NCBI GenBank assembly: GCA_021809105.1
Contig: JAKBAM010000003.1
Location: forward strand, 67,154-113,881
From: Actinomycetes bacterium
Lineage (GTDB): Bacteria > Actinomycetota > Acidimicrobiia > Acidimicrobiales > Palsa-688
Direction of reading: 5' to 3'
DNA: 46,728 bases
The position numbers and the translations under genes are program-made. A model generated the notes under the pieces. The model did no database searches. It saw only the letters and a program-made list of their open reading frames with translations, and had not been told where the DNA came from. Position 1 is the stretch's first letter. The number at the start of each line of letters is the position of its first letter. Shown one piece after another: positions 22,357 through 30,411 of the stretch.

Positions 22357-23550
22357 TCAGCGTGCCAGGTGTCGGCCGCCACGGTCGAGTGCTTCGGTCA
22401 GGTCGGAGATCAGGTCGGCCACGCTTTCGAGGCCGACGGAGAGCCGCAGGAGGCCCGGATCCACCGCGAGCGGGCTGCCAGCGACGGACGCGTGGGTCAT
22501 GCGGTGGGGGTGCTCGATCAGGGACTCGACGGCGCCGAGCGATTCGGCCAGGGTCCACAACCGGGTCGAGCGGGCGACGTCGAGGGCGTCGGGTTCGCCG
22601 CCGGCGAGGATGAACGAGACCATCCCGCCGGCCCTGCGCATCTGCTGAGAGGACACTGCGGCGCCGGGGTCGCGGGGCAGACCGGGATAGAGCACCCGCG
22701 AGACCGCCGGGTGGCTCTGGAGCATGCTGGCAACCGCCTCGGCGTTGTCGCAGTGTCGTTCCATGCGTACGGCCAGCGTCTTGATGCCCCGTAGCACGAG
22801 GTAGCAGTCGAACGGCGAGGGGACGCCGCCGATGCTGTTTTGGAAGAAGGCCAGTCGTTCCGCCAGGCAGCCGTCACTGGTAGCGGCGAAGCCGCCCACC
22901 ACATCACTGTGGCCGCCCAGGTACTTGGTGGTGGAGTGAACGACGATGTCGGCGCCCAGGGCCAGCGGCTGCTGCAGGTACGGGGTGGCGAAGGTGTTGT
23001 CGACCACAAGCACGCCTCCCCGGTCGTGGGTGGCGGCCGCCAGGGCGGCGATGTCGGCGATGCCGAGCAGCGGGTTGCTCGGCGTCTCCACCCAAACCAT
23101 CTTGGTCGTCGGTTGCCAGGCGGCTTCGAGCCCGGCGAGGCCGCCGGCCGCCGATGTCAGCGACGCACTTGTGTAGGCAACCCCCATCGGCTGGTGGACC
23201 CTGTCTACCAGCCGGAAGGTCCCGCCGTAGGCGTCGCCGGGGATGATCACGTGGTCCCCCGGCACGAGCAGCGACAGCACGGCGTGCTCCGCGGCGAGGC
23301 CGGATGAGAAAGCCAGACCGTGGGCCGCCCCTTCCAGGTCTGCGAGGCAGGCCTCCAGCGCAGCGCGGGTGGGGTTCCCCGACCGGCTGTACTCGTAGCC
23401 GAGATGTTCGCCCACCGCTGACTGCGCGTACGTGGTCGACAGCGATACTGCGGGAACGACCGCGCCGGTCACGGGGTCGGGAGGCGCGCCGGCATGGATG
23501 GCGCGGGTCTCGAAGCCGTCCTGCTCCCTTTGTCCATCCCTGCCGCTCAC
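22357..23550 (-). CDS. metB: Cystathionine gamma-lyase / gamma-synthase (PLP enzyme)
   Basis: Cys/Met-metabolism PLP enzyme, 397 residues. Signatures include GYEYSRSGNPTRAALE, the glycine-rich FSSGLAAEHA, VETPSNPLLG, DNTFATPYLQ and the PLP lysine in HSTTKYLGGHSD. Synthase and lyase activities cannot be separated reliably by eye. The four-base overlap with an upstream cystathionine beta-synthase makes a gamma-lyase role (cystathionine to cysteine, reverse transsulfuration) more likely than methionine synthesis. The GTG start overlaps the CBS stop. Confidence 0.92.
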   Translation of the reverse strand: MSGRDGQREQDGFETRAIHAGAPPDPVTGAVVPAVSLSTTYAQSAVGEHLGYEYSRSGNPTRAALEACLADLEGAAHGLAFSSGLAAEHAVLSLLVPGDHVIIPGDAYGGTFRLVDRVHQPMGVAYTSASLTSAAGGLAGLEAAWQPTTKMVWVETPSNPLLGIADIAALAAATHDRGGVLVVDNTFATPYLQQPLALGADIVVHSTTKYLGGHSDVVGGFAATSDGCLAERLAFFQNSIGGVPSPFDCYLVLRGIKTLAVRMERHCDNAEAVASMLQSHPAVSRVLYPGLPRDPGAAVSSQQMRRAGGMVSFILAGGEPDALDVARSTRLWTLAESLGAVESLIEHPHRMTHASVAGSPLAVDPGLLRLSVGLESVADLISDLTEALDRGGRHLAR

Positions 23551-25217
23551 CGGTCGATCCCGGCCAGGTAGTCGAGGAGGTCGCTCCGGGTCACGATCCC
23601 CGTCGGGTGGCCGCCGTCGAGGACCAAGACCGCGCTGGCCTCGCCGAGCCGGGCGGCGGCGGCGTCCACCGGCTCGCCCGAGCCGATCATGGGGAGGGGA
23701 CCCCCCATGGTGTCGGCCACCGGCCGCTCCATCGCTGCGGGATCGGCCAGGACCCGTTCGAGCAGGGCGCGGTCGCTCACGGTGCCGACGACCTCCGCCA
23801 GGCGCAGCGGCGGCTCGGCCCGCACCACCGGCATCTGTGACACCCCGTACTCCCGCAGCACTGCGATGGCGGCCCGGACAGTCTCATCCGGGTGGATGTG
23901 CACAAGCGGCGGGATGCCGCCCCCCTTGTGCGCCAAGACGGCCTCGATGGTGTCGCCACCGGCCCGCAGGAACCCGTGGTCGGCCATCCACCCGTCGTCG
24001 TAAACCTTCGAGAGGTAGCCGCGGCCGGAGTCCGCGAACAGCACTACTACTACCGCGTCGCGCCCGAGGCGGCGGCCGACCTCGAGAGCAGCCCAAACCG
24101 CCGTGCCGCACGACCCGCCCGCCAGGATCCCCTCCTCCCTGGTGACCCTCCGGGCGGTGAGGAAGCTGTCGCGGTCGGATACTTCCACGATCTCGTCGGC
24201 GATGGTGCGGTCGTAGTTGCCGGGCCAGTAGTCGTGGCCGATCCCCTCGACCAGGTAGGGGCGGCCCGATCCACCCGAGTACACCGATCCCTCGGGGTCG
24301 GCGCCGACGATCTGGATGTCAGGGTTTACCTGCTTCAGGTACTGCCCGGCGCCGGTGATCGTGCCCCCGGTGCCGATCGTGGTCACCAGGTGGGTGATCC
24401 GCCCGGCGGTCTGGCGCCATATCTCCGGTCCGGTTGTCGCCGAGTGGGCCGCTCGGTTGTTGGGGTTCTCGTACTGGTTGGGCAGGTACGCGCCTGGGGT
24501 GGATGCCGCTAGCCGAGCGGCCACCTCGGTGTAGGAGTCAGGGTGGTCGTGGGCGACGGTCGGGCAGATGACGACTTCCGCACCGTAAGCCCGCAGCAGC
24601 TGGCGTTTCTCTTCGGCGATCTTGTCGGGCATGGTGAAGATGCAGCGGTAGCCGCGGCGAGCGGCGATCATGGCCAGGCCGACGCCGGTGTTGCCCGAAG
24701 TCGGCTCCACGATCGTCCCGCCGGGCTGGAGCGAACCGTCGCCCTCTGCGGCGAGGATCATCGCTGCCGCTGGGCGGTCCTTCACGCTCCCCCCCGGGTT
24801 GAGGTATTCGAGCTTGGCCAACAGGTGGCAGGACAGGTCCCGCCCGACGCGATCCATGCGGACCATCGGCGTGTTGCCGATCAGGTCGAGCAGCGAGTCG
24901 GCTGCCTCCATGGCCGGACCGGTGTCGGTGACTCGATCGACCTCTATGCCCGCCTCCACCTCCACCGGCTCATCGCTGAACAGCGTCACCGGCAGCCCGG
25001 CTTGGTGCAGGTGGCGCGCCACGACTAGGGCTGGCGCCTGGCCGCCGCCGACCCCCGCGTCGCCGCCCCACACCCCCACGGATCGGGGGATGTGAGCCCG
25101 GAGGTCGGCAATGGTGCCGCCGGCAACGGGACCGGCGGGGATCCGGATACGCCGGCGGGAGCGAACCACGAGCCGGTCGGGGGCCGGCTGGTCTCCGACG
25201 ACGACGAGGACGTCCAT
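23547..25217 (-). CDS. cbs: Cystathionine beta-synthase with a novel N-terminal extension
   Basis: PLP enzyme joining serine and homocysteine into cystathionine. The usual core begins near Met103 (DSLLDLIGNTPMVRM). The PLP lysine is K146 in NPGGSVKDRPA, followed by PTSGNTG and the phosphate loop TIGTGGTITGAG. A pair of CBS domains fills about residues 430-556. The first 102 residues are extra. Their codons have the same GC-rich wobble pattern, and part of them (GGDAG...GGG, then ALVVARHLHQAGLPVTLF) resembles the YjeF_N (NAD(P)HX epimerase) nucleotide fold. ATG 25217 is supported by TAGGTT seven bases upstream, while the internal ATG at 24911 has no ribosome site. Confidence 0.93.
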   Translation of the reverse strand: MDVLVVVGDQPAPDRLVVRSRRRIRIPAGPVAGGTIADLRAHIPRSVGVWGGDAGVGGGQAPALVVARHLHQAGLPVTLFSDEPVEVEAGIEVDRVTDTGPAMEAADSLLDLIGNTPMVRMDRVGRDLSCHLLAKLEYLNPGGSVKDRPAAAMILAAEGDGSLQPGGTIVEPTSGNTGVGLAMIAARRGYRCIFTMPDKIAEEKRQLLRAYGAEVVICPTVAHDHPDSYTEVAARLAASTPGAYLPNQYENPNNRAAHSATTGPEIWRQTAGRITHLVTTIGTGGTITGAGQYLKQVNPDIQIVGADPEGSVYSGGSGRPYLVEGIGHDYWPGNYDRTIADEIVEVSDRDSFLTARRVTREEGILAGGSCGTAVWAALEVGRRLGRDAVVVVLFADSGRGYLSKVYDDGWMADHGFLRAGGDTIEAVLAHKGGGIPPLVHIHPDETVRAAIAVLREYGVSQMPVVRAEPPLRLAEVVGTVSDRALLERVLADPAAMERPVADTMGGPLPMIGSGEPVDAAAARLGEASAVLVLDGGHPTGIVTRSDLLDYLAGIDR

Positions 25218-25224
25218 GCCGGCG

Positions 25225-25230
25225 AACCTA
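25225..25230 (-). promoter_or_regulatory. Leaderless-type -10 element of the CBS-metB operon
   Basis: On the minus strand TAGGTT (25230-25225) is followed by seven bases and the ATG at 25217. There is no Shine-Dalgarno sequence. It supports the long form of the CBS protein. The -35 region is poor. Confidence 0.5.
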
Positions 25231-25259
25231 ACCCGGCTCTAGGCCAACGCGCAGCGAGG

Positions 25260-26018
25260 CTACTGGGGGGCCCGCTGGCTGGAGGCGCCCGCCATCAGGG
25301 CGGCGCCGATGATCCCGGCCTCGTTGCGGAGGTGGGCGGCCACGACAGGGGTTCGGAGGTGCAGCAGGGGCAGGAACCGATCGGCCTTGCGGCTCACGCC
25401 TCCCCCGATGACGAAGAGGTCCGGCCACAGGAGATCCTCGACCGCGCGGTAGTAGCGCTCCAGGTGCCTAGCCCATTTCTCCCAGCTCATCCCCTCACGC
25501 TCGCGTGCGGCCGCGCTGGCTCTCGTTTCGGCATCGCGGCCGTCGATCTCCAGATGGCCCAGCTCGCAGTTGGGGATCAGGGCCCCCCGGTGGACAAGGG
25601 CGGTCCCGATGCCGGTGCCGAGGGTGCTCACCACGACAAGGCCTTGCTGCTCCTTGGCTGCGCCGAACGCCACCTCCGCCATCCCTGCGGCGTCGGCGTC
25701 GTTGAGAGCCGTGACCGCCAGCCCTGTCGCCTGGCCGAAGAGAGTCTCGATGTCAGCGCCCACCCAGCCGGCGTCGACGTTGGCCGCCGTGCGGGCCACC
25801 CCTCTGATGACCGCCCCGGGGAACGTGGCCCCGAAAGGTTCCGTCCAGGCCAGGTGGCTGACCACTTCCTTTACGGCGTCGGCAACCGCATCTGGGGTCG
25901 ATGGCCGGGGCGTGGGCACCTTGTAGCGGTCGCCGATGAGCGCGCCGACGTCGAGGTCGACGACTGCGCCCTTGATGCCCGACCCGCCGACGTCGACTCC
26001 CAAGCCCCGGCGACCCAC
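25260..26018 (-). CDS. ppgK: Polyphosphate glucokinase
   Basis: Phosphorylates glucose to glucose-6-phosphate using polyphosphate, or ATP in bifunctional forms. The 252-residue ROK-family protein has the phosphate loop GVDVGGSGIKGAVVD, the catalytic region NDADAAGMAEVAFG, and the PpgK-characteristic TLGTGIGTALVHRG followed by NCELGHLE. The C-terminus PVVAAHLRNEAGIIGAALMA is also typical. The length matches actinobacterial PpgK (about 250-270). The GTG start has the leaderless -10 TAAGGT. It lies 42 bases past the CBS start on the same strand and is divergent from the dehydratase pair. Confidence 0.93.
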   Translation of the reverse strand: MGRRGLGVDVGGSGIKGAVVDLDVGALIGDRYKVPTPRPSTPDAVADAVKEVVSHLAWTEPFGATFPGAVIRGVARTAANVDAGWVGADIETLFGQATGLAVTALNDADAAGMAEVAFGAAKEQQGLVVVSTLGTGIGTALVHRGALIPNCELGHLEIDGRDAETRASAAAREREGMSWEKWARHLERYYRAVEDLLWPDLFVIGGGVSRKADRFLPLLHLRTPVVAAHLRNEAGIIGAALMAGASSQRAPQ

Positions 26019-26024
26019 GGGGAC

Positions 26025-26030
26025 ACCTTA
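26025..26030 (-). promoter_or_regulatory. Leaderless-type -10 element of ppgK
   Basis: Minus strand TAAGGT (26030-26025), six bases, GTG at 26018. A near TANNNT consensus with exact leaderless spacing; no clear -35. Confidence 0.55.
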
Positions 26031-26084
26031 GGGCGCAAGGGTCACGGTTCGAGGCCGCAGGACGCCAGGCCCGATCTGCGCTGT

Positions 26085-26112
26085 GGCGGTCCCACGTGGC
26101 AACCTGACCGCC
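26085..26112. promoter_or_regulatory. Inverted repeat in the ppgK-hadA divergent gap
   Basis: GGCGGTC (26085-26091) and GACCGCC (26106-26112) are a perfect 7-base inverted repeat. The 14-base spacer contains the palindrome CCACGTGG (26092-26099). It lies between the ppgK promoter and the hadA ribosome site, a natural place for an operator, but no regulator can be named. Confidence 0.35.
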
Positions 26113-26147
26113 GCCGCACAACAGCGGTGGGGAAAGGAGCCGTCCGC

Positions 26148-26591
26148 ATGGACCCGTCGTTGGAGGGGCGCACCGCTGCGCCGTTCACCATGGTCGTCGA
26201 ACTGGGCAAGATCAGCGAGTTCGCTCGGGCCACCAAGTCGACCAACCCTGACTACGCCGGCGGCCCCGGGGACCACCCGGTCAGCCCCGGCACCTTCCTG
26301 GCCAGCGCCGGCTTCTGGCAGGGGCCGGAGCACAGCCCGCTCGCCGGCGTCGAGCTCAACTGGCACAGGATCCTCCACGGCGAGCAGGAGTTCACCTTCC
26401 ACGGTCCGCCGCCGCGCGCAGGTGATGTTCTGACAGGTGTCTCGCGCATCGATCGGGTGTACGAGAAAGCCGGCAAGCGGGGAGGTGCGATGAACTTCGC
26501 CGAGACAGTGACAGAGTTTCGCAACGCCGCCGGTGAGCTGGTGGCCGAGAGCCGGGGGACGATGATCGAGACCTCACAGGCGGCGTCGTGA
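26148..26591 (+). CDS. MaoC-N type dehydratase subunit (HadA-like)
   Basis: Hot-dog fold subunit without its own catalytic motif, 147 residues. The frame is open far upstream, but ATG 26148 is preceded by a strong GGAAAGGAGC ribosome site and begins the recognisable domain (MDPSLEGR, VVELGKISEFARAT, YAGGP, VSPGTFLA). It resembles mycobacterial HadA, partner of HadB in (3R)-hydroxyacyl dehydration. The GTGA overlap with the next gene supports a heterodimer. Whether it serves fatty-acid elongation or CoA-linked catabolism is not determined here. Confidence 0.85.
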   Translation: MDPSLEGRTAAPFTMVVELGKISEFARATKSTNPDYAGGPGDHPVSPGTFLASAGFWQGPEHSPLAGVELNWHRILHGEQEFTFHGPPPRAGDVLTGVSRIDRVYEKAGKRGGAMNFAETVTEFRNAAGELVAESRGTMIETSQAAS

Positions 26592-26998
26592 CCGGCACAG
26601 GCGCCCCAGAGGTGGGGACAGAGCGCCAGCCGTTCGTGGACACCCCCCTGACAGTCACCGACTTCGTCCGCTACCAAGGCGCCTCGGGGGACATGAACCC
26701 GATCCACCACGACACCGAGTTCGCCAAGGCAGCCGGCTACCCGGGGCCGTTCGCGGTCGGCATGCTCCAGGCCGGGATCCTCTCGACCTACGCCACCGAC
26801 TGGCTGGGCGCCTCCAAGCTGCGCCGCTTCAAGGTGCAGTTCCGGGAGCAGGCGTGGCCGGGCGACGTGCTCACCTACACCGGTAAAGTGGTAGGGACCC
26901 GCGATGAGGGCGGCGAAACCCTCCTCGACGTGGAGCTGGCCTGCACCCGCCAGACCGGGGGTGTTCACCTGAAGGGGTGGGCCACCTTCGCCACCTGA
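26588..26998 (+). CDS. MaoC-type (R)-specific hydratase/dehydratase (HadB-like)
   Basis: Catalytic hot-dog subunit, 136 residues. The hydratase 2 motif YQGASGDMNPIHHD holds the Asp/His dyad, and AVGMLQAGIL follows as in MaoC enzymes. The C-terminal half (FREQAWPGDVLTYTGKVV) is the usual second strand region. The GTG start overlaps the HadA-like stop, so the two are made together and probably form a heterodimer. It is followed by a convergent methyltransferase. Confidence 0.88.
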   Translation: MTGTGAPEVGTERQPFVDTPLTVTDFVRYQGASGDMNPIHHDTEFAKAAGYPGPFAVGMLQAGILSTYATDWLGASKLRRFKVQFREQAWPGDVLTYTGKVVGTRDEGGETLLDVELACTRQTGGVHLKGWATFAT

Positions 26999-27003
26999 GC
27001 CCC

Positions 27004-27030
27004 GCCTGGTCGCCGACGCAGCGGCCAGGC
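27004..27030. terminator. Hairpin terminator between convergent genes
   Basis: GCCTGGTCGC (27004-27013) pairs with GCGGCCAGGC (27021-27030), ten base pairs including one G-T, around a 7-base loop. It fills the 47-base gap between the HadB-like gene and the methyltransferase. No T-run is present. Confidence 0.6.
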
Positions 27031-27045
27031 CGGGAGCCGCGCCGG

Positions 27046-27591
27046 TCAGCGTGCGTGGACCGAGACCGCGTAGGGAGCCCGCCTTCCGAAGGGCTCCCTG
27101 TCCCAGCTGGCCCACCGGTCGGTGAGCGTCAAGCCGGCTGCCCCGCAAGCCGAGTCGTAGTCGCTCAGGCAATAGTCCCTGTCCAGCTGGAACCCCGCGA
27201 TCATCACGCCCCCGCCCTCCACGTGGGCGGCGCAGGCCTGCACGAGCGCAGGGCGTGCGTCCGGCCGGCAGAACAAGGGAACGTTTCCCGCGAGCACCAC
27301 GGCGTCGAAGGAGCGCCCAAGGGCGAGGGAGGCCAAGTCGGCCCGGACCCATGGCAGCTCGGGGGCCAGTCGGGCGGCCTCGGCGATCATCGACTCATCG
27401 ACGTCCACTCCGACGACGTCGACGCCGTGGCGAGCCAGCTCGATGGCCACCCGTCCGGTACCGCATCCGGCATCGAGCACCGAGAACGGTGCAAACGACA
27501 GGACCAGTGAGGCCTCGCCGTGCACATCGATCCCCTGGTTGGCCAGTGCATCAAACCTGGCTTGGTAGGCTTTGCCGTCGAAAGTTGGCAC
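27046..27591 (-). CDS. Class I SAM-dependent methyltransferase
   Basis: A 181-residue Rossmann-fold methyltransferase. Motif I VLDAGCGTGRVAIELARHG is complete, motif II is VVGVDVDESMI, the adenine-binding region is WVRADLASL and motif IV is FDAVVLAGNVPLF. There is no signal peptide or membrane segment. Such small proteins are annotated across actinobacteria without a known substrate, and I cannot assign one. The GTG start lies in an AT-richer patch (TTGAATAG) that could carry a promoter, but no clean -10 is placed. It ends at a hairpin facing the HadB-like gene. Confidence 0.85.
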   Translation of the reverse strand: MPTFDGKAYQARFDALANQGIDVHGEASLVLSFAPFSVLDAGCGTGRVAIELARHGVDVVGVDVDESMIAEAARLAPELPWVRADLASLALGRSFDAVVLAGNVPLFCRPDARPALVQACAAHVEGGGVMIAGFQLDRDYCLSDYDSACGAAGLTLTDRWASWDREPFGRRAPYAVSVHAR

Positions 27592-27621
27592 GGGCGCTAT
27601 TCAAACAAGAAGCCAGTCATC

Positions 27622-27657
27622 CAACCAGCACCGGCCGCTCAACCAGCACCGGCCGCT
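27622..27657 (+). repeat. 18-bp perfect tandem duplication
   Basis: CAACCAGCACCGGCCGCT occurs twice back to back (27622-27639, 27640-27657) in the 167-base divergent gap between the methyltransferase and the SpoIIE-type phosphatase. Nothing else is recognisable in the gap except a GAGGGG ribosome site at 27743-27748 for the next gene. Confidence 0.85.
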
Positions 27658-27758
27658 GGGGCTGTTAGATCACCGCAGCCAATGGGGAGGGTGACACCGT
27701 AGCTGCGACAAGCGCACGACCAGGTCGACGACCCCACGCGACGAGGGGTCCGTTTGGC

Positions 27759-30326
27759 ATGCACCTGGGGACCTTGCTCGTGGTCGGGCTGCTCCTTCTG
27801 GCTACGGCCGCGGCCGCCCTTTTCTCCGAGAGGGTGGTTCGTACCGACCGCCAACGCTTGCTGAAGGAGCGCACAGGCGAGGTGGCGGTGGTCCTGTCGA
27901 CCGCCATATCGCAGCTGTCGGTGGGCCTCCAGTCCCTTGGCCAGGTCGCCAGCGTCACCAACGAGGCGCCGGGTCCCTTCGAGACCACCGCCCGCGCAGT
28001 CAGTGCCTCCACGACCGCTGATTCATACGCCCTCTTGCGCCCTGCCGGCGGAGGCTTCGAGGTCGTCGTGGCGTCCGGGCCTGCATTCCGAACCGGGCAG
28101 CTGCTCACCGGGGCTCAGGTCCCCGCCATCGAGCTCGCGCTGCACAGCCACCAAACGGCCTCCACTCCTGTGCTCGGAGTGGGCGCCGCGCGCAGCTTCG
28201 GCATCGCGCTCGGGCCCCCGGCGGCTCCCGTTGGCACCGTGGTCTACCGCGAGAGCATCCTCGGGCCCCTGGGGCCCCCGAAGGAGGCGTCGACGGCCCC
28301 TTTCCACGAGCTCAATGTCGTGCTGTACGCAGGCAGCAAGGCGTCGGCGTCCGAGGCGTTGGTGTCCACCGCGCACTCGCTACCCCTGCGCGGCGAGGTC
28401 CAAGCCCAGACCCTGAACATCGGTGCGACCCGGCTGTTGCTGACGGTTTCCTCGGCCGGCCACCTCGTGGGGTCTTTGACCGCCGATGCGACTTGGCTCG
28501 TCGTGGCGTTCGGACTGCTGATCTCGGCGCTGATCGGATTCGTCGTCGAGCAGGCCGGCCGGGGGAGAGACTCGGCGCTGGCTCTCTACAGGGCGCAGCG
28601 TGCGGTGGCCGAGACGTTGCAGCGCAGCTTGCTCCCCGATCTGGGCCAGATCCCAGGCCTGTCCATCGCCACCCGGTACCTCCCGGGCGCCGTCGAGCAG
28701 CAGATCGGAGGCGACTGGTTCGATTGTTTCCAGGTCGGGCACGGCGGTGAGGACCGCCTGGCGGTCGTGATCGGTGACGTCATGGGCCACGACATGCAGG
28801 CCGCGGCAGCTATGGCCCAGGTGCGTGCGGCCTTGCGTGCGTACAGCTGTGAGACCGACGACCCGGCATCGGTCCTCGAACGGTTGCAGCGCCTGGTCGA
28901 GATCCTCGACATCGCCCCGCTGGTCACCGTCTTCTATGGCGTCTTGGACCCCATCGACGGGCGCGGCAAGCGAGTGTTGCGCTACTCCAACGCCGGCCAC
29001 CTCCCACCGCTCCTGCGCGAGCCGGATGGAGCGGTCACCGGGGTTGGTGGCGCCACCTCAACGATCATTGGCGCGCCGCACGTGGGCGGTCGCCCGGTCG
29101 AGCAGATCACCATGGGGCCGGGCGCCAGCCTGGTGCTGTTTACCGACGGCTTGGTGGAGACCGTCGGTGGCGACGTGTCCGAAGCCATCGATGACCTGGC
29201 AGCCAGTGTGTCTGCGCTGGACGCTTCAGCCACGGCAGAGGAGCTCGGTGCGCTGCTGGAGCGGCGAAGTGCCCGCCCGTTGCGCGACGACGTCGCCATC
29301 CTCGTCGTCCAGATCGCAGCAACCCGAGGACCTGACCAGGGTCGGCCGGCGGCCACCCACAGCCAGGCTGGAACGCGGGATGACGCGGGCTTGGCCCTCG
29401 AGTGCGGCCCGGGCGCGCCCGGCGTCGCACGGTCGTGGATCGCGGCCGAGCTGGCCGGTTGGCCCCCTGATGTGGTCGATGCGGCCAGCCTCATCATCTC
29501 GGAGCTGGTGACCAACGCCGTCCTCCACGCCCATACCGCCATCACCGTCGCAGCCGAGCACGCCGACAGCGAGGTCCACGTCCGGGTCATCGATGACAAC
29601 CCGGAGCTCCCGGTCGTCAAGCGCTACGGGGCGACAGCCGAGACGGGCCGAGGTTTCAAGCTGGTGTCGGCCATGGCCGACGACTGGGGCGTCGAGCCGA
29701 TCGCGTCGGGAGGCAAGGCCGTCTGGTTCTCCTTGCTCCGCCACCGCTCCCAGCCCCGGGGAGCCTCTCCGGTGGAGTCGTTCGAGACCGGTGCTCTGGC
29801 CGACCTGGCGGATCTGTCAGCCTGGCCGGACCTCGACGAAAGCGGCGCCGGTGTCGTACCCGAAGTGACGGAGGAAACGACTCTGGATGTGCTGGTCCTC
29901 GGACTTCCCACCGACGTCTACCTCCTCACCGCTGAGCACAACGACGCGCTGTTGCGCGAGCTGGCGCTCCTCGGCACCGCCGACCTCGACAGCGGCCGGG
30001 GAGCCCATCCGAGGGACGTTCTCCTCGGCGACACCGTCACCGGTCAGCTCACCCCGATGACGGGATCACTGCGCCACCAGATCGAGGCCGCCATCGTCGA
30101 GGGGCGAAGGACGGTCGATCTCCACGTGAGGGTGCCCATCCGGCGGTGGAAGTCGTTGATCGATCTGGCCGACCGCCTCGACGAGGCCGACCGGCTGTGC
30201 GGCGACGGCGCGTTCCTAACGCTGGAGGCGCCGGCCGAGGTCCAGATGTTCCGCCATTGGTTCGCTCAGCAGGTGATCGACCAGGCGAGGGGCCGGTCGG
30301 CCACGCCTTGGCCGTATGCCGTCTGA
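27759..30326 (+). CDS. Membrane SpoIIE-type phosphatase fused to an RsbW-like kinase domain and a third domain
   Basis: An 855-residue multidomain regulator. Two helices (about 3-22 and 245-264) enclose an extracytoplasmic sensor-like region. A SpoIIE/RsbU PP2C domain (about 275-520) keeps its metal Asp residues: GGDWFD (D319), GDVMGHD (D340), FTDGL (D463) and RDDVAILVV. An HATPase_c domain (about 550-662) has ISELVTNAVLHA (N586), VIDDNP and GRGFKLVSAM, as in anti-sigma kinases. A C-terminal domain (about 690-855: VLGLPTDVYLLTAEHNDALLREL, later LDEADRLC) is shared by many actinobacterial proteins of this type. Such fusions act in partner-switching control of sigma factors. No STAS anti-anti-sigma gene lies nearby. 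Confidence 0.88.
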   Translation: MHLGTLLVVGLLLLATAAAALFSERVVRTDRQRLLKERTGEVAVVLSTAISQLSVGLQSLGQVASVTNEAPGPFETTARAVSASTTADSYALLRPAGGGFEVVVASGPAFRTGQLLTGAQVPAIELALHSHQTASTPVLGVGAARSFGIALGPPAAPVGTVVYRESILGPLGPPKEASTAPFHELNVVLYAGSKASASEALVSTAHSLPLRGEVQAQTLNIGATRLLLTVSSAGHLVGSLTADATWLVVAFGLLISALIGFVVEQAGRGRDSALALYRAQRAVAETLQRSLLPDLGQIPGLSIATRYLPGAVEQQIGGDWFDCFQVGHGGEDRLAVVIGDVMGHDMQAAAAMAQVRAALRAYSCETDDPASVLERLQRLVEILDIAPLVTVFYGVLDPIDGRGKRVLRYSNAGHLPPLLREPDGAVTGVGGATSTIIGAPHVGGRPVEQITMGPGASLVLFTDGLVETVGGDVSEAIDDLAASVSALDASATAEELGALLERRSARPLRDDVAILVVQIAATRGPDQGRPAATHSQAGTRDDAGLALECGPGAPGVARSWIAAELAGWPPDVVDAASLIISELVTNAVLHAHTAITVAAEHADSEVHVRVIDDNPELPVVKRYGATAETGRGFKLVSAMADDWGVEPIASGGKAVWFSLLRHRSQPRGASPVESFETGALADLADLSAWPDLDESGAGVVPEVTEETTLDVLVLGLPTDVYLLTAEHNDALLRELALLGTADLDSGRGAHPRDVLLGDTVTGQLTPMTGSLRHQIEAAIVEGRRTVDLHVRVPIRRWKSLIDLADRLDEADRLCGDGAFLTLEAPAEVQMFRHWFAQQVIDQARGRSATPWPYAV

Positions 30327-30374
30327 CGCTCCTGGCGCTGGGGATGGTGGTCGCGAGGCCCTGTCGGCCTGTCA

Positions 30375-30411
30375 TTGAAGCTTCAGGTCGGGGGGCGACA
30401 CTGGTCCCATG
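30375..30411 (+). promoter_or_regulatory. Leaderless promoter and palindrome before the flavin operon
   Basis: TTGAAG (30375-30380), 16 bases, then GACACT (30397-30402), six bases and the ATG at 30409. The -35 overlaps the perfect 10-base palindrome TGAAGCTTCA (30376-30385), a candidate operator. AGGCC/GGCCT at 30356-30370 could form a small terminator stem for the preceding gene. Confidence 0.55.

Noticed and set aside
22328..22558. N-terminal 77 codons of the open frame containing the PP2C gene
   Set aside because: They overlap the 3' end of metB and give an Arg/Pro-rich sequence unlike a PP2C; the GTG at 22327 is a better start.
25092..26147. Upstream extension of the HadA-like frame
   Set aside because: It runs antisense to ppgK and the CBS 5' end; the ATG at 26148 has a strong ribosome site and starts the domain.
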